From Gonium pectorale (lineage: Eukaryota > Chlorophyta > Chlorophyceae > Chlamydomonadales > Volvocaceae), in contig LSYV01000054.1 in the NCBI GenBank assembly GCA_001584585.1, positions 332,716 through 396,715 on the forward strand: DNA of 64,000 bases, in the 5' to 3' direction. A program made the position numbers and the translations under genes. A model generated the notes under the pieces. It ran no database searches. It worked only from the letters and a program-made list of their open reading frames with translations, and was not told where the DNA came from. Positions within the stretch are counted from its first letter, which is position 1; each line of letters begins with the position of its first letter. Shown one piece after another: positions 22,597 through 32,704 of this stretch.

Positions 22597-25500
22597 TCAA
22601 CCCGCACGGTCTCCCCCGCGCCCCGCTGCCGCCGCCGCACTGGCGGGCGCGCGGTAGCGCTCCGCCGCCGCGATCACCTTGAGCCCCTCGCGCTCCCCCG
22701 GCCCCGCAACATCCCCCGCCACGTCGACGTACATCAGTTGGTACTGCGGCCGCGTCAGAGTGTGCAGCCCGCGCCGTACGAAGCGCTGCCACTGCCGCCG
22801 CAGGGCCAACGCCGCGCCCAGCGCCGCCGGCGGCGCGCCCGGGTCCAGGATGAGCAGCGTCGTGATGTGGCCGCCGGCGGCTGCGGCGGCGCGCGGCGCG
22901 CGGCGGCGCTCGATGCCGATGATGGTACGGCTGTGGCCCTCGTGCTGTACGGCGGCGCGGCAGCGCAGAGGTTGCGGTGTGGGTGCGGAGGTTGCGGTGT
23001 GGGTGCGGAGGTTGCGGTGTGGGTGCGGAGGTTGCGGTGTGGGTGCGGAGGTTGCGGTGTGGGTGCGGAGGTTGCGGTGTGGGTGCGGAGGTTGCGGTGT
23101 GGGTGCGGGGAGCGGGCGCTGGGTCGCGATGGCGAGGATGGGTCGCAGCTGTGAGAGCGCAGCCGGGAATCCAACCGAAACAACGAACTATGCAAATAAG
23201 CTCTCTCGTACGAGGGCTTGCCGTGGTTTTGGAGTCTTCGGCGTCAGGCGTTCCTTGGGGGCCCTATGTGTGATTTCACTGCTGCAGAAGAGTGCGAACA
23301 GTCGCGCTGCATCTCTTACGGAAACCAACCTAGACACGAACCCCAAACCGCCCTTCAACGCCGGCCCCTGTACCGCTATCGTGCCGCACCGCACCGCACC
23401 TGGAAGTAGAGCGGCGGCATGCCCGTGATGGTGACGGGGGAGGAGCGCAGCCGAAGGTCCGAGGAGCCGCCGCCGCCCGGCCCCGCGCCAGAACCAGGGC
23501 CTGGCCCCGCGCCAGAACTAGGGCCCGACCCCGCTGCTGCTCCCGCTCCCGCCGCGGCCGTCACTCTCACGGCCGACGCTCGCTCCGGACCCATGCTCGC
23601 AACGTCGCTGCCGCTGGCACCGCCGGCGCCTACCCCTGCACCGCCGCCACCGCCATCCGCCTGCTGTGCAGCTGCACCGGTAGCAGCAGTGGCGGCGCCG
23701 CCGGCGCCGTGCTCCCCACCGCCGGCCCCGCTGGCCCCGCCGCCGTGCGCCGCGGAGAGGCCCGCGACGGGCTCCCACATGTGGCGGGTGGGGCCGTGCT
23801 GCCCCGTGAAGTACCGCCACACCCAGTCCACGAGCGGCGTGTGCAGGTGCTCCCGCTGCTCCCGCTGCTGCTGCTCCGCATCCTGTTGCCCGACGCGCTT
23901 CGGCCTGGCGCCACCGCCAGAGGCGGCCGTCGCTGCAGTGCCAGTCTCAACGTAGGGCGCGGCGGCGGCAGCCTCGGGGCTGCCGCCGGCGCGGCAGGCG
24001 GAGCAGAGATCGAAGTTGGGTCGGGCGGCGCTGCGGTGGCGCACGCCGCGGATGGGGTTCGCGCCGCACAGGTCGCACTCGACTCCCGCGTGGTAGGTGC
24101 TGCCGTCGTCGGCGAGCAGCATGCTGCCCGGGTGCAGCTCGGAGCCGCTGCCAAAGCCTGCGGGGCGCGCACATACAATCATGCATGGCGGTTGCATGGC
24201 GGGGGCTTATGACGAGGGATATGATGAGGTCGCTAGGCCAAGTCAGGCCAAAGAAGCCCACAGGGACTGATCCTGGAGGGCCAGGTCCTATGTGCTGAGC
24301 TTGCTGGCGCCTGGGATGGCCAAGTTTTCGGCACCTGGGTAATGATGGTCACGGACGCACAGCGGACGTGGCCGCTTGGCGGTGGTCGGGGATGCGAAGA
24401 CGGGGGGTAGAGGGTTGGAAGGCGAAGACGGGGGGGGGCGGCACGGCAAGCGGCTCACCCTCAAAGTCGACAACCTGCGCCCGGACGCCGAAGCTGCGCA
24501 GCAGCGCCGCCGCCTCCGTGGTGCCGATCCACTTGCGGTCGCCCTGGGGCCAGGCACAAGTCAGGTCGCGGGGCGGGTCGAGATCCAACGCTGCAATGCA
24601 AAGCCACGAAGCCGCGTCGTCGGCTGGCCGGCCGGCGTGGAGGCGCATGGAGGAGGTCACCGAGAGTCCCACACAGACAGCGTCATGGCCTTAGAGTTGC
24701 GTCTTCCGCCGCCAAGGTGCAAACCTCGTAGCGGCTCGGAGGACAAGCACCATGCTCCGCAGGAGTCTCGTGCGGGCGCATGCGAGATGGGCTATCCAGA
24801 GGACAGAGCATCCTCTGGATGAAGTATCTCGCAAAGAAAACGGCCGCCAACTGCCAGTCGCCCAGCAGCCCGGGAGCGGAGCGCGCACCTGTATCCGGCC
24901 GCCCAGGCTCTCGCACCCCATGGTGTCAAACCCGGCCGCCCAGGCGCTCTCCAGCCACGCCTGCAGCGAGCCTGTGGCGCGGACGGTGGGAGCGGCATTG
25001 CAGCGCGGCGGGCGGGGCGGCTAGCCAACCTCCAGCATCAGCTGGGAGGCGGGGTGCGGCAGGCGGGGGGTGGCAGGTGGGGTTTGTCAAGGTCCAGATG
25101 CCGTATCCTCCTCCAGATATTTCGGTGCTGTGTGTTGGTCTGACGTAGACTCAGGCTCCCATCTGCCTGTCTGCATTCGGACGCCGTACCACATCCGAAA
25201 CTGTCGCTCACCAATGTCCGGCACAAAGCCCGCGCCGCCGTATAGCGCCGCTCGCAGCTGCGGCGACCGCAGCAGCAGCGCGGAGCTGAGCATCTGTATG
25301 TTGCGCCAGCCGCAGCCCCAGCCACGGTCAGCGGCGGCGGCGCCAAAATGCTGCAGCGGGCAGCACAGGTACGCCTCGTAGCCCGCACCTGACGGGGTGC
25401 ACGAGGCGGCACACATGTGTGTTGACATCAAACGACACATGCGTGTGTGTGTGTGTGTTGAAAAGAAAAACGCATACGACGAGCGTAAGCGCGAAAATGA

Positions 25501-27734
25501 TGGCGTCGTGGTAGGACCCAGCTCGTGACGTAGTCGAAGGGGTGATGTCCCTGCATGTTCGTTCGGCGGCGACCACGACCATAGCCCTCGATGCGGCCCA
25601 GAATTCTCTCGGGGGTGACCCCATGCAATGCCGTGCTGAGATGCGCCTAGTCTGGTCTACGTGCATCGCATGCTGGCTGGTGCATGTCTCCCGGCTCCCG
25701 GCCCACCCAGCCCCCCGACCCGCTGACTACCGTTGTCTCACCTACAAGCACCGGGAAAGCGAGCCGCGCCAGGCGGAGCGGCGGGAAAGGGCGGGGGAGG
25801 GGCACAGCGAGGCGGTACACGTGTGTGTTCTATATGATCTAAAATACCTATGCATGACAGTGTGAGACAGGCAGGCATGCAGAATACGTGCGTGTGTGTG
25901 TGTGGGGGGGGACAGCCGCATAAAAACACGCACAGCCTGAACGGCGGCGTGCTGATCTGCGGGGTCAGGCGGGAGCAGTCTCCTGCATTGGAGGCAGCGG
26001 CATGGCGCGAGCAGCGGGGGCCGGAGGAGCTCCACGCGGGGCGCGGGGCAGCCGACGACGCACGGAGCTTGGGCCATAGGCCACCGCACCACCGCCCGTG
26101 GGCCTGTGCCCCATCACCTCCGACAGCCCATACCTGCCATCAATCCCTGAGATGGAGATGTTTTACAGCGTGTTGGGTTTTGGTCCCATTTACTCCGCCC
26201 ATGCCGGCATACGGCTGCTGCAAAGTCACCCCCACACACGACCCCCCAACGCCGCCGCTTCACAGCTTGGAAAACTCGGCGCAAGCGCGAGCGCCTGCCC
26301 ATTACCCCGTAACCCCAAGCACCTGCGCCCGACTCGAGGCAGCCCCGCAGCAGCGCCCCCAGGCGGGGCACGCCCGGCCGCCCTTGTGGGTCAGGCCGCT
26401 GCTGCTGCGCCAGCTCCGCGGGCACAGTGCTCATGCGCGCGGGCGGCGGCGCGGCGCGGCCCCGCTGCGGGCACTCGCTGCTCCAGTGGCCCTCCACTCC
26501 GCACGTGAAGCAGCGGCCGGGGCGCTGCAGAATAAGAAGGGTAGAAGGGGCGGACTTCGTGAACCGTATTGTTTACTGACCCTTGGTTTTGGGTGCCGTG
26601 CGTGCGGTACCTGAGGCTGCACGTGTGAACGGTACGGCAAAGCCTTTGTATCACGTGGTTCGTGCGATGCACAGCGCCCCGAGCGCTGCTCATGAGCCTG
26701 CCCGCTCGCCGCAGCGCCGAGCAGCGGCACGCTATAGCGCCGTGCCGCACCTTGTTGCTGAAGCCGTACTTGGACCTGAGCGCCTCGAAGTCCGCCTCCT
26801 CCTGCATCCGCCTCGCCTCCGCCTCGTCCGCCAGCGCCGCGGCCACCGAGTCGTCGAACGCCGCGTCCCCGTAGTCGGTGTCACCGAAACCCGCCTAGAC
26901 ACACGCACACACCACATGGACAGCGAACGGGGAAGCAGCTTCACAGTTGTTGAGCGTCTTACAGACATTTAGCCCTGTGCGCTTGTCGCGAGCTTATCGC
27001 GGCACGCACCTCCATCCAGTCGTCTTCTGCAGCCTGTCCTGGCGCGCCGCCGCCACCACCAGCCGCCTGACCCGGCGGCGTCGCCATCCGGTGGGCAAGC
27101 TCGTGACTATCCAGCTCGGGAAGGGGGATCCACTGGCCGCAGCCATAGGGACAGATGATCGAGGGGACGCCGCCGCTACCGCCGCCAGGAGGCAGCGCTG
27201 ACGCGCCGGGGCGGGTGGAGGCAGCAGCACCGGCAGCACCGCCCTTACCGGGAGAGCCTGTGCCAGCGCCGGCGGGGCGGCTGCCGCCCGGGCCGCTGCT
27301 GGCGGTCTGCTGCATGCGGCTGACGACCGCTGGGGAGGTCGGCGCCGACACAATCATTACGTCGGAGGAGGCGGATGGCGAGGCGGGCGCTGGACCAAGC
27401 GTGTGGGAGCTGCGGGGAAGGTTCGCAGGGAGCAGGGGGCCAAGATGAGGTGAATCTTGGCAGCCCGCAGCGACCAAGAGACAGCGAGGATACTAGTGTA
27501 CCGCAGTGCTAAGGGCCTTTCGAAAGTGAGCATTTATGAGTTTTGGGGGCACCGTTGGTGCGCAACCGACCGTTCATGTGCATCCAGCTCCGCCAGCGAT
27601 ACGGCCAACCCGCACAACGTGCATCGCGCGCTTGCGCTTTCGGGGGCCGCTTGAGGCTCGTCGAAGTGTGCGTTAACGTGCCGCTCCAGAGCGTGTAGTG
27701 GCACGGCCGTGCCGCAGACGGGGCATGGCTCCAT
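22597..27734 (-). CDS. ZUP1: ZUP1/ZUFSP-like peptidase C78 deubiquitinase with extra zinc modules
   Basis: In animals and fungi this family cuts long K63-linked ubiquitin chains, linked to genome stability. Nine exons close in phase (27734-27553, 27409-27010, 26894-26751, 26524-26323, 25388-25212, 24971-24889, 24543-24459, 24157-23400, 22944-22597), giving 792 residues. Order: C2H2-type fingers from residue 4 (CPVCGTAVPLHALERH, CTLCGLAVSLAELDAH) and near 150 (CPYGCGQWIPLPELDSHELAH). A MIU-like helix follows at 195-242 (DSVAAALADEAEARRMQEE). Next is a CCHC knuckle at 247-260 (CFTCGVEGHWSSEC). The C78 core has Cys335 (GWGCGWRNIQML), KWIGTTEAAALLRSFGV, PPLYFQ-HEGHSRTIIGIE with His681, and LLILDPG with Asp711. 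Inserted in the core at about 447-480 is a ZZ-like segment (CDLCGANPIRG, DLCSAC) whose middle Cys pair is absent, then a long Gly/Ala linker. Shares a 366-bp head-to-head region with the gene at 28101. Confidence 0.92.
22971..23110. repeat. 20-bp minisatellite, about 7 perfect units, in the last ZUP1 intron
   Basis: The unit GTTGCGGTGTGGGTGCGGAG is repeated without interruption or spacer. On the transcribed strand it is a C/A-rich tract ending about 25 nt from the last splice acceptor. Confidence 0.95.
25441..25459. repeat. GT dinucleotide microsatellite in ZUP1 intron 4
   Basis: (GT)n run in the 934-nt intron 26322-25389; a similar run with a G8 tract is at about 25889-25910. Confidence 0.8.
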
Positions 27735-28100
27735 CGGGGCGTGACCCTAGCACGCAAGGCCCTGCTTACACGAGGTGTGGGTGCACATCTGACTCACGGG
27801 GGTAATGCTGCCTGAACAGCTAAAACACACAAAGCAACACTCACGTAAGATCGTCAGTCAATTGGCAACTGACAGCGCGTCTTGTTGCAGGGCGAGCTTT
27901 AGGGCCCGCTTGGGGTTCCGGAGCAGCAGCGCGACAATTGCAGACCCGCAACACGTACACACATTGTCGAGTATGTGCAGTAATTGTTGAGGCTGTGCCT
28001 TACTTTATGCAACTATCTGCGCCTTTAGCTTCGAGAACTGCAACTACCTAATCTACTTGTTTTTCCTCTCACAGCAAAGACTGTTATCCACAACTACATT
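27735..28100. promoter_or_regulatory. Divergent intergenic region, ZUP1-like (-) / small gene (+)
   Basis: 366 bp separate the two start codons, so both promoters must lie here or overlap. No specific box is claimed. Confidence 0.5.
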
Positions 28101-28445
28101 ATGGCAGAGCAAGAAGTGGGCCAGCTTCCCATCACCGAATCCGTCTTCGGCCGCGGTTATCCTGCCGAGGCTGCAAGCCTGCAATATGCACCTGCCCCAT
28201 CGCAATACCACTCAAGACGAGAGGTAAATACATAGCTCGATTTGTCTCCTACACACCTACGTCGCATGCAACACCTTGCTGTGCCCGCGCAGCCTGGCCT
28301 CCCGCATCTACAGCACTTCACCGACCAGCAAGAAGACATGCTGGTCGGATTGAACTCCTATCGGGCGGAGCTAGAGGCCAAGCGGGCAGCAGAGCGCCGG
28401 GCCGCGTGCAGCATTGGCAGCCTGTTGCAGGGCAATGGGAAATGA
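28101..28445 (+). CDS. Small protein of unknown function (91 residues)
   Basis: Two exons, 28101-28223 and 28293-28445, join in phase 0 with a GTAAAT donor and an acceptor after CCGCGCAG. The protein begins MAEQEVGQLPITESVFGRG and ends in a short charged helix (NSYRAELEAKRAAERRA). No signal peptide, membrane segment or known domain is seen. It is not recognised. The context is a head-to-head pair with ZUP1 and a short gap to the downstream O-methyltransferase. The clean two-exon structure supports a real gene, but without homology this stays tentative. Confidence 0.55.
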
Positions 28446-28750
28446 TGGGGCACAGCCTCACGGCGGGGATGGGATCGCGGTGATTTGCCGACGAATACGA
28501 TAGGCCTTCGACGAACGCTGAGCGGGGGTAGCCTTGCACCTGCAAGCACGTCACGGTTATTATGTTTTTATGTCCAATTGATGCGGGGCGTTGTGCTTGT
28601 GGCTTGTGGGTTTGGTTGGGGGTTACGGTTTGTTGTGCCAGCCCCAAACTCCCTCACAACCTGTGTTGAACTGGTGTGACAAATTAGTGGTGCACGTAGC
28701 GCTAAGAGCTCTTCTAGTGGCCTCTCGGCGGGCGCATAGCGATCGGCGTG
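28446..28750. other. Intergenic between small gene and O-methyltransferase
   Basis: 305 bp; no clear TGTAA between the genes. The TGTAA at 28875-28879 lies inside the first O-methyltransferase intron and could end the small gene's transcript. Confidence 0.4.
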
Positions 28751-31700
28751 ATGAGCGAAGGACGGACACCCGTGATCGCACAGTTTAGGGTTTCAGACCT
28801 GCCAAGTTTGCTGGGCATGAGTCGGGCCTATAAGGCAAGTCTCCGGGAACGAGGGGCTGGGTGGTGCACACGTATGTAACGCCATTGCCACTGTCAGGTC
28901 TCAGCCGCCTTGAACGCTGCTGCCAAGCTGGATCTATTCTCGGCCTTGGACGGATTTCCTGCAGGTAAGCTGGCCAGCGGAACACGGGCCCCCGTCTGCA
29001 CATCCATCCTGGGCTCCAGCGCCTTCTGTTTCACGCATGCCACCCAGCCCCCGTTGCTGCTGCCATGGTTTCTGTTACACACCATATGCCGTCCGCGCAT
29101 CTCAGTACCTTCAGTTGCAGGTCCTTATGCAGCAATGTCCGCTCTTCGGTTGGCTGGCTCCGCTGCACAACCGCGCAGGGGCCACGCTGCAGCAGCTGGG
29201 CAGCCGGATCGGGCTTTGCACGGAACCGGGCTTCCGAGCGGGAGCTGACTTTCTGGATTTGCTGGTGTCAGTCGGCTGCCTGGCGCGGGAAGGTGCGCGC
29301 GCAAGAGGAGGATTGGCGCGGGCGAGCGTGCAGCACGGCACAGGGCGCAGCTCAGTCCCGGGGTCCATGGCGCCAAGGGCAAGGCAGTGCGTTCAGTGCG
29401 TTCGCAACGGCCCTATGCCTAACGCATTTATGCCTCTTCCCGTCATCCTCCACGTATCATGTCCAGGCATCCTTGGTACTTCTCAAGTCCCTCGGGTTTT
29501 GCATGTGTGGTACGGTAACACGCCCCCTGGCTCCAATCACCTCGCCAGGGGATGGTCTGGGCGCGCTGTACCGAAACAGCGAGGTGGCCAACCGCTACCT
29601 GGTCAGGGGCCAACCAGAGTATTGCGGTAGGGGGCACTGATCCTGGCCGGGAGGGAGGCCGCGACCCAGCGGCTAGCGGACTGCTAGCGGTTGGGCGAGA
29701 GCTACATGCCTAGCGTGTTCCAGGCCTAGTATGTTTGCAATTCTCAGAATCTGGCACCAGAAATCCGAAACTTGTTCGCGCTCAGTAGGAAACCGCAATC
29801 CAGAGTCTGCGGGGCACTTGCGGTGTACTTGCGGCCCCATGTCGTGAGGGTCGCGTTGTACCGTAGCGTTTCGTTACTGCGTCTCCAAGTCAAGCTCCCG
29901 AACAGCCAAGTGTGTTAACCAGTCCATGGCTGCCTTGTCCTGCAGGCGGCATCCTGGCCCTGAACTCGGACCGCTCGTTCCCCATGTTCGGGTACCTGCC
30001 CCACGCGCTGCAGCACGGCGAGGTGCCCCCGGGTAAGGTTGCGCTGGCGGGGCATGCACGCACGCAGGCATGCGGGGCTTTCCACGTCGCGCTCAAGAGC
30101 AGTCTCACTAGGCAAGGCTGGTTTGCGCCCCGTCTACCCGCCTTATACTTATGGCTCATACACCCAGCGCGTCGGTCATGTCGGGTCTTCACGCGCTGCG
30201 TGTACAAGCTACAAAAGGAAGAGTGAGCCACGTGCTTCGGTTTCGCCGACGCCCACACTGATGCTCTCCCCTCGCAGAGGCCTTCCAGCGGGTGCCCGAC
30301 ATCCTGAGCACCTTCGGCTCTGACGTGGGGGCTGCGGAGTTCTTCGCCGAGGGCATGACAGGCGCAAGCCTAGGTACGGCTGCCGACTCTTGCGTTCGTG
30401 CCAGCGTGGCGGCAATGCCATGACCGGCTGTGTGGCAGCAGTCTACTCGTGCGCACTCTCCTGCTATGCGAAGCAGCAGTGACAATCTGTGCGACTACCT
30501 AGGTACACCCACCCTCTGAATCGTCAACCACCAACCGCCAGGCAACTTCCGCCTGCTCGCGGAGCGCTTTCCGTTCTCTCGCTTCGCCAGCGTCGGCGAC
30601 CTGGGCGGCTCGGCTGGCTGTCTGGCCTGCTGCGTGGCAACCCGCCACCTGCACATGGCGGCCACCACATACGACCTCCCGCCCGTGCACGCCGCGGCAG
30701 AGCGCTACGTGCGGTCGCAGGGCTGTGAGGGGCGTGTGCAGGTGCGGCGGCAGGGCCTTGGTCAGCGTTGCATTAGTTGCATCCCAAGAGTCACATGCCG
30801 TGACATATCTGCCTCCTTCGGGTAGCACGATGAATAAATAACCGAGTGCTATGCCATTCGTTTGTTGTCAACCATAACTTGCGGGAGCTGCCAAGGTGGT
30901 GCCGAGCAGGGGCCGCTCCACACCCTTTTATACCGAAACATACGGGTATCAACCTTGCAAACATGCGGTACCGACCCATCGTGTGGTCATGTATGGCAGG
31001 TGGTGGATTACGACTTCTTCTCGCCCGACCCGGTGCCGGCTGGCCACGACGTGCTGACGTACGGCATGGTACTGCACGACTGGGGCCTCGACAAGAAGAT
31101 TCTGCTGCTGCGCAAGGTACGATTCCTCGTGTTAGGTTGGGTGCAAACACACCCTAGCTAACGGACGGATGTCATGTGCAGCAATGTGCGGTGGGCTGCC
31201 AGGCGTTGCCTGATGAGTTGCGAGCGATGCGAACACAGCGCAAGCTCGGGGGATGTTGAGGTCAGGCAACGGTGCGCGCTCCAGGCCAGGCCGGCCGGCC
31301 TATGTCTCATGTTGGTCAGGCACAACAAAGGGAGCTGTTCAATGGGGAGTGGCGACCGGTGGCGTGCAACGTTTATGCCGTACGGAGCGGAGGCGGCTTC
31401 ATTCCGTACCCGCCTGCATGTGAACGGGGCTGTTGGTGAGCTCGTGGCGGGGGCTCGTGGCCCGTACGAGGTGGCATCACCGCCAGTTGCCCAGGCCTAC
31501 ACGTCGTAGTGCGCAAACACAGAGTGGAGAGCACAACCTTGCCCTGATGAAAGCGTGCAGCCGCTTTTTTGGGGGGCCGCTCCACCATGAGGCACCTGCC
31601 CATGACCTTGACTTGCAGGCCTATGCGGCGCTGCCCCCGGGTGGCGCTCTCATTGCCATAGACCACCTGGTTGACGATGAGCGGCGGAGCAGCCCCATCC

Positions 31701-32043
31701 AGTTGGGCATGAGCCTCACCATGCTGCTGGAGTTCGGGCGAGAGAACGCCTTCGACTACTCGTATAAGGTACGGCCGTGTATATACGTGATGGTGGGTGG
31801 CTCGGGTTGGGGATGGCAATGGTGCCCTAGGGTGGATCCTCTGGGGTCCCGCATCTCAACCGGATCGTGCCGTCAGCCCTGCCATTCTCTGTTTCTAGCG
31901 GTCGTGGCCTCGGCCTGTTACACATGCTCCTGAACCTGTCATGGCCACAGGAGTTTTGCGAATGGGCGCGGCAGGTGGGCTTCACGTCCTTCGAGCTGCT
32001 GTGCCTCGTGGGCACAGCCAAGGCAGCAGTGGCCTACAAATAG
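28751..32043 (+). CDS. Plant-type (class II) S-adenosylmethionine-dependent O-methyltransferase
   Basis: Transfers a methyl group from S-adenosylmethionine to a hydroxyl; the family includes caffeate, flavonoid and hydroxyindole O-methyltransferases. Substrate cannot be told. Ten exons close in phase (28751-28834, 28898-28964, 29179-29292, 29549-29626, 29946-30032, 30278-30373, 30542-30741, 31000-31116, 31619-31768, 31951-32043), giving 361 residues, the normal size. The N-terminal dimerisation half (VSAALNAAAKLDLFSAL, FLDLLVSVGCLARE) is followed by the cofactor loop VGDLGGSAG at 193-201. Then come DLPPV, VVDYDFFSPDPVPAGHD, the catalytic-type His268 in MVLHDWGLDKK, LPPGGALIAIDHLVDD and a C-terminal EWARQVGFTSFEL. 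Intron 1 has a GC donor (AAG/GCAAGT), the recognised GC-AG minor form. Start is the first ATG in frame. Confidence 0.92.
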
Positions 32044-32365
32044 CGTCCTCTCGCCGCATCGGCACTTTCCACGCGGAGTGTCGGGCACCCGGCGGCTGCC
32101 GCGCTATTGGCGTGCCGACCACTCTCTTTGCAACCCTTCCAAGCGTGTTGGAATGTCAATGAACGTGCTGGTCATGTATGAGCCCCGACCCAACCCATCT
32201 TAACCAGTCGTGAAGCCGACCTGCCGTACAAACTCTGCGCTGTGCTGTGGCCCAGGGTGCAACAAGTAGTTGGGCAATCGTCAGAGCGGGCTGAGGCACT
32301 TTGTACTTGGAAGTCGTTGATGATGAGAACTAGGCACATTGGACGATCTAACAGAGCCCTCGATG
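32044..32365. other. 3' flank of O-methyltransferase, nothing else seen
   Basis: No TGTAA was found on the plus strand close to the stop, so the transcript end is undetermined. Confidence 0.4.
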
Positions 32366-32370
32366 TTACA
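32366..32370 (-). terminator. TGTAA (minus), possible 3' end of the tentative gene at 32.7-35.0 kb
   Basis: TTACA on the plus strand, 335 nt beyond the last candidate stop on the minus strand. Confidence 0.3.
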
Positions 32371-32704
32371 TACTCCTTGTCACGTCAAGTTGAACCCGAT
32401 ATCTGTCTCCGCTTTGCTTTAGTCCCACTTCGTACGAAGCAATTATCATGCACAAGCCGCAAAGCCGGCCGTCCGGCCAGCTGGTGCATCTCGTAACACA
32501 AGCTCGCCGTACTGTCCATGCACCCAGTATCCACGAACTCACGACCCCGACTGTCCACGCACCCAACACGCACAAACTCACGAGAGAAACACCCGCAAAC
32601 ACATGCGTATACGTCTGCGCAACGCTACTCGCGCCCCGTGGAACACGACGCTGCTTGATACCACTGTGCTAATTGCACGATCCGTAAACGTGTCGAGCTC
32701 TTGG

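Noticed and set aside
22971..23110. CRISPR-like array
   Set aside because: The 20-bp units are contiguous with no spacers, and the locus is an intron of a nuclear gene.
25980..26144. An additional ZUP1 exon within intron 4
   Set aside because: Exon 26524-26323 joins directly to 25388-25212 in phase and gives the expected helix before GWGCGWRN; candidates in between break phase or add unrelated sequence.
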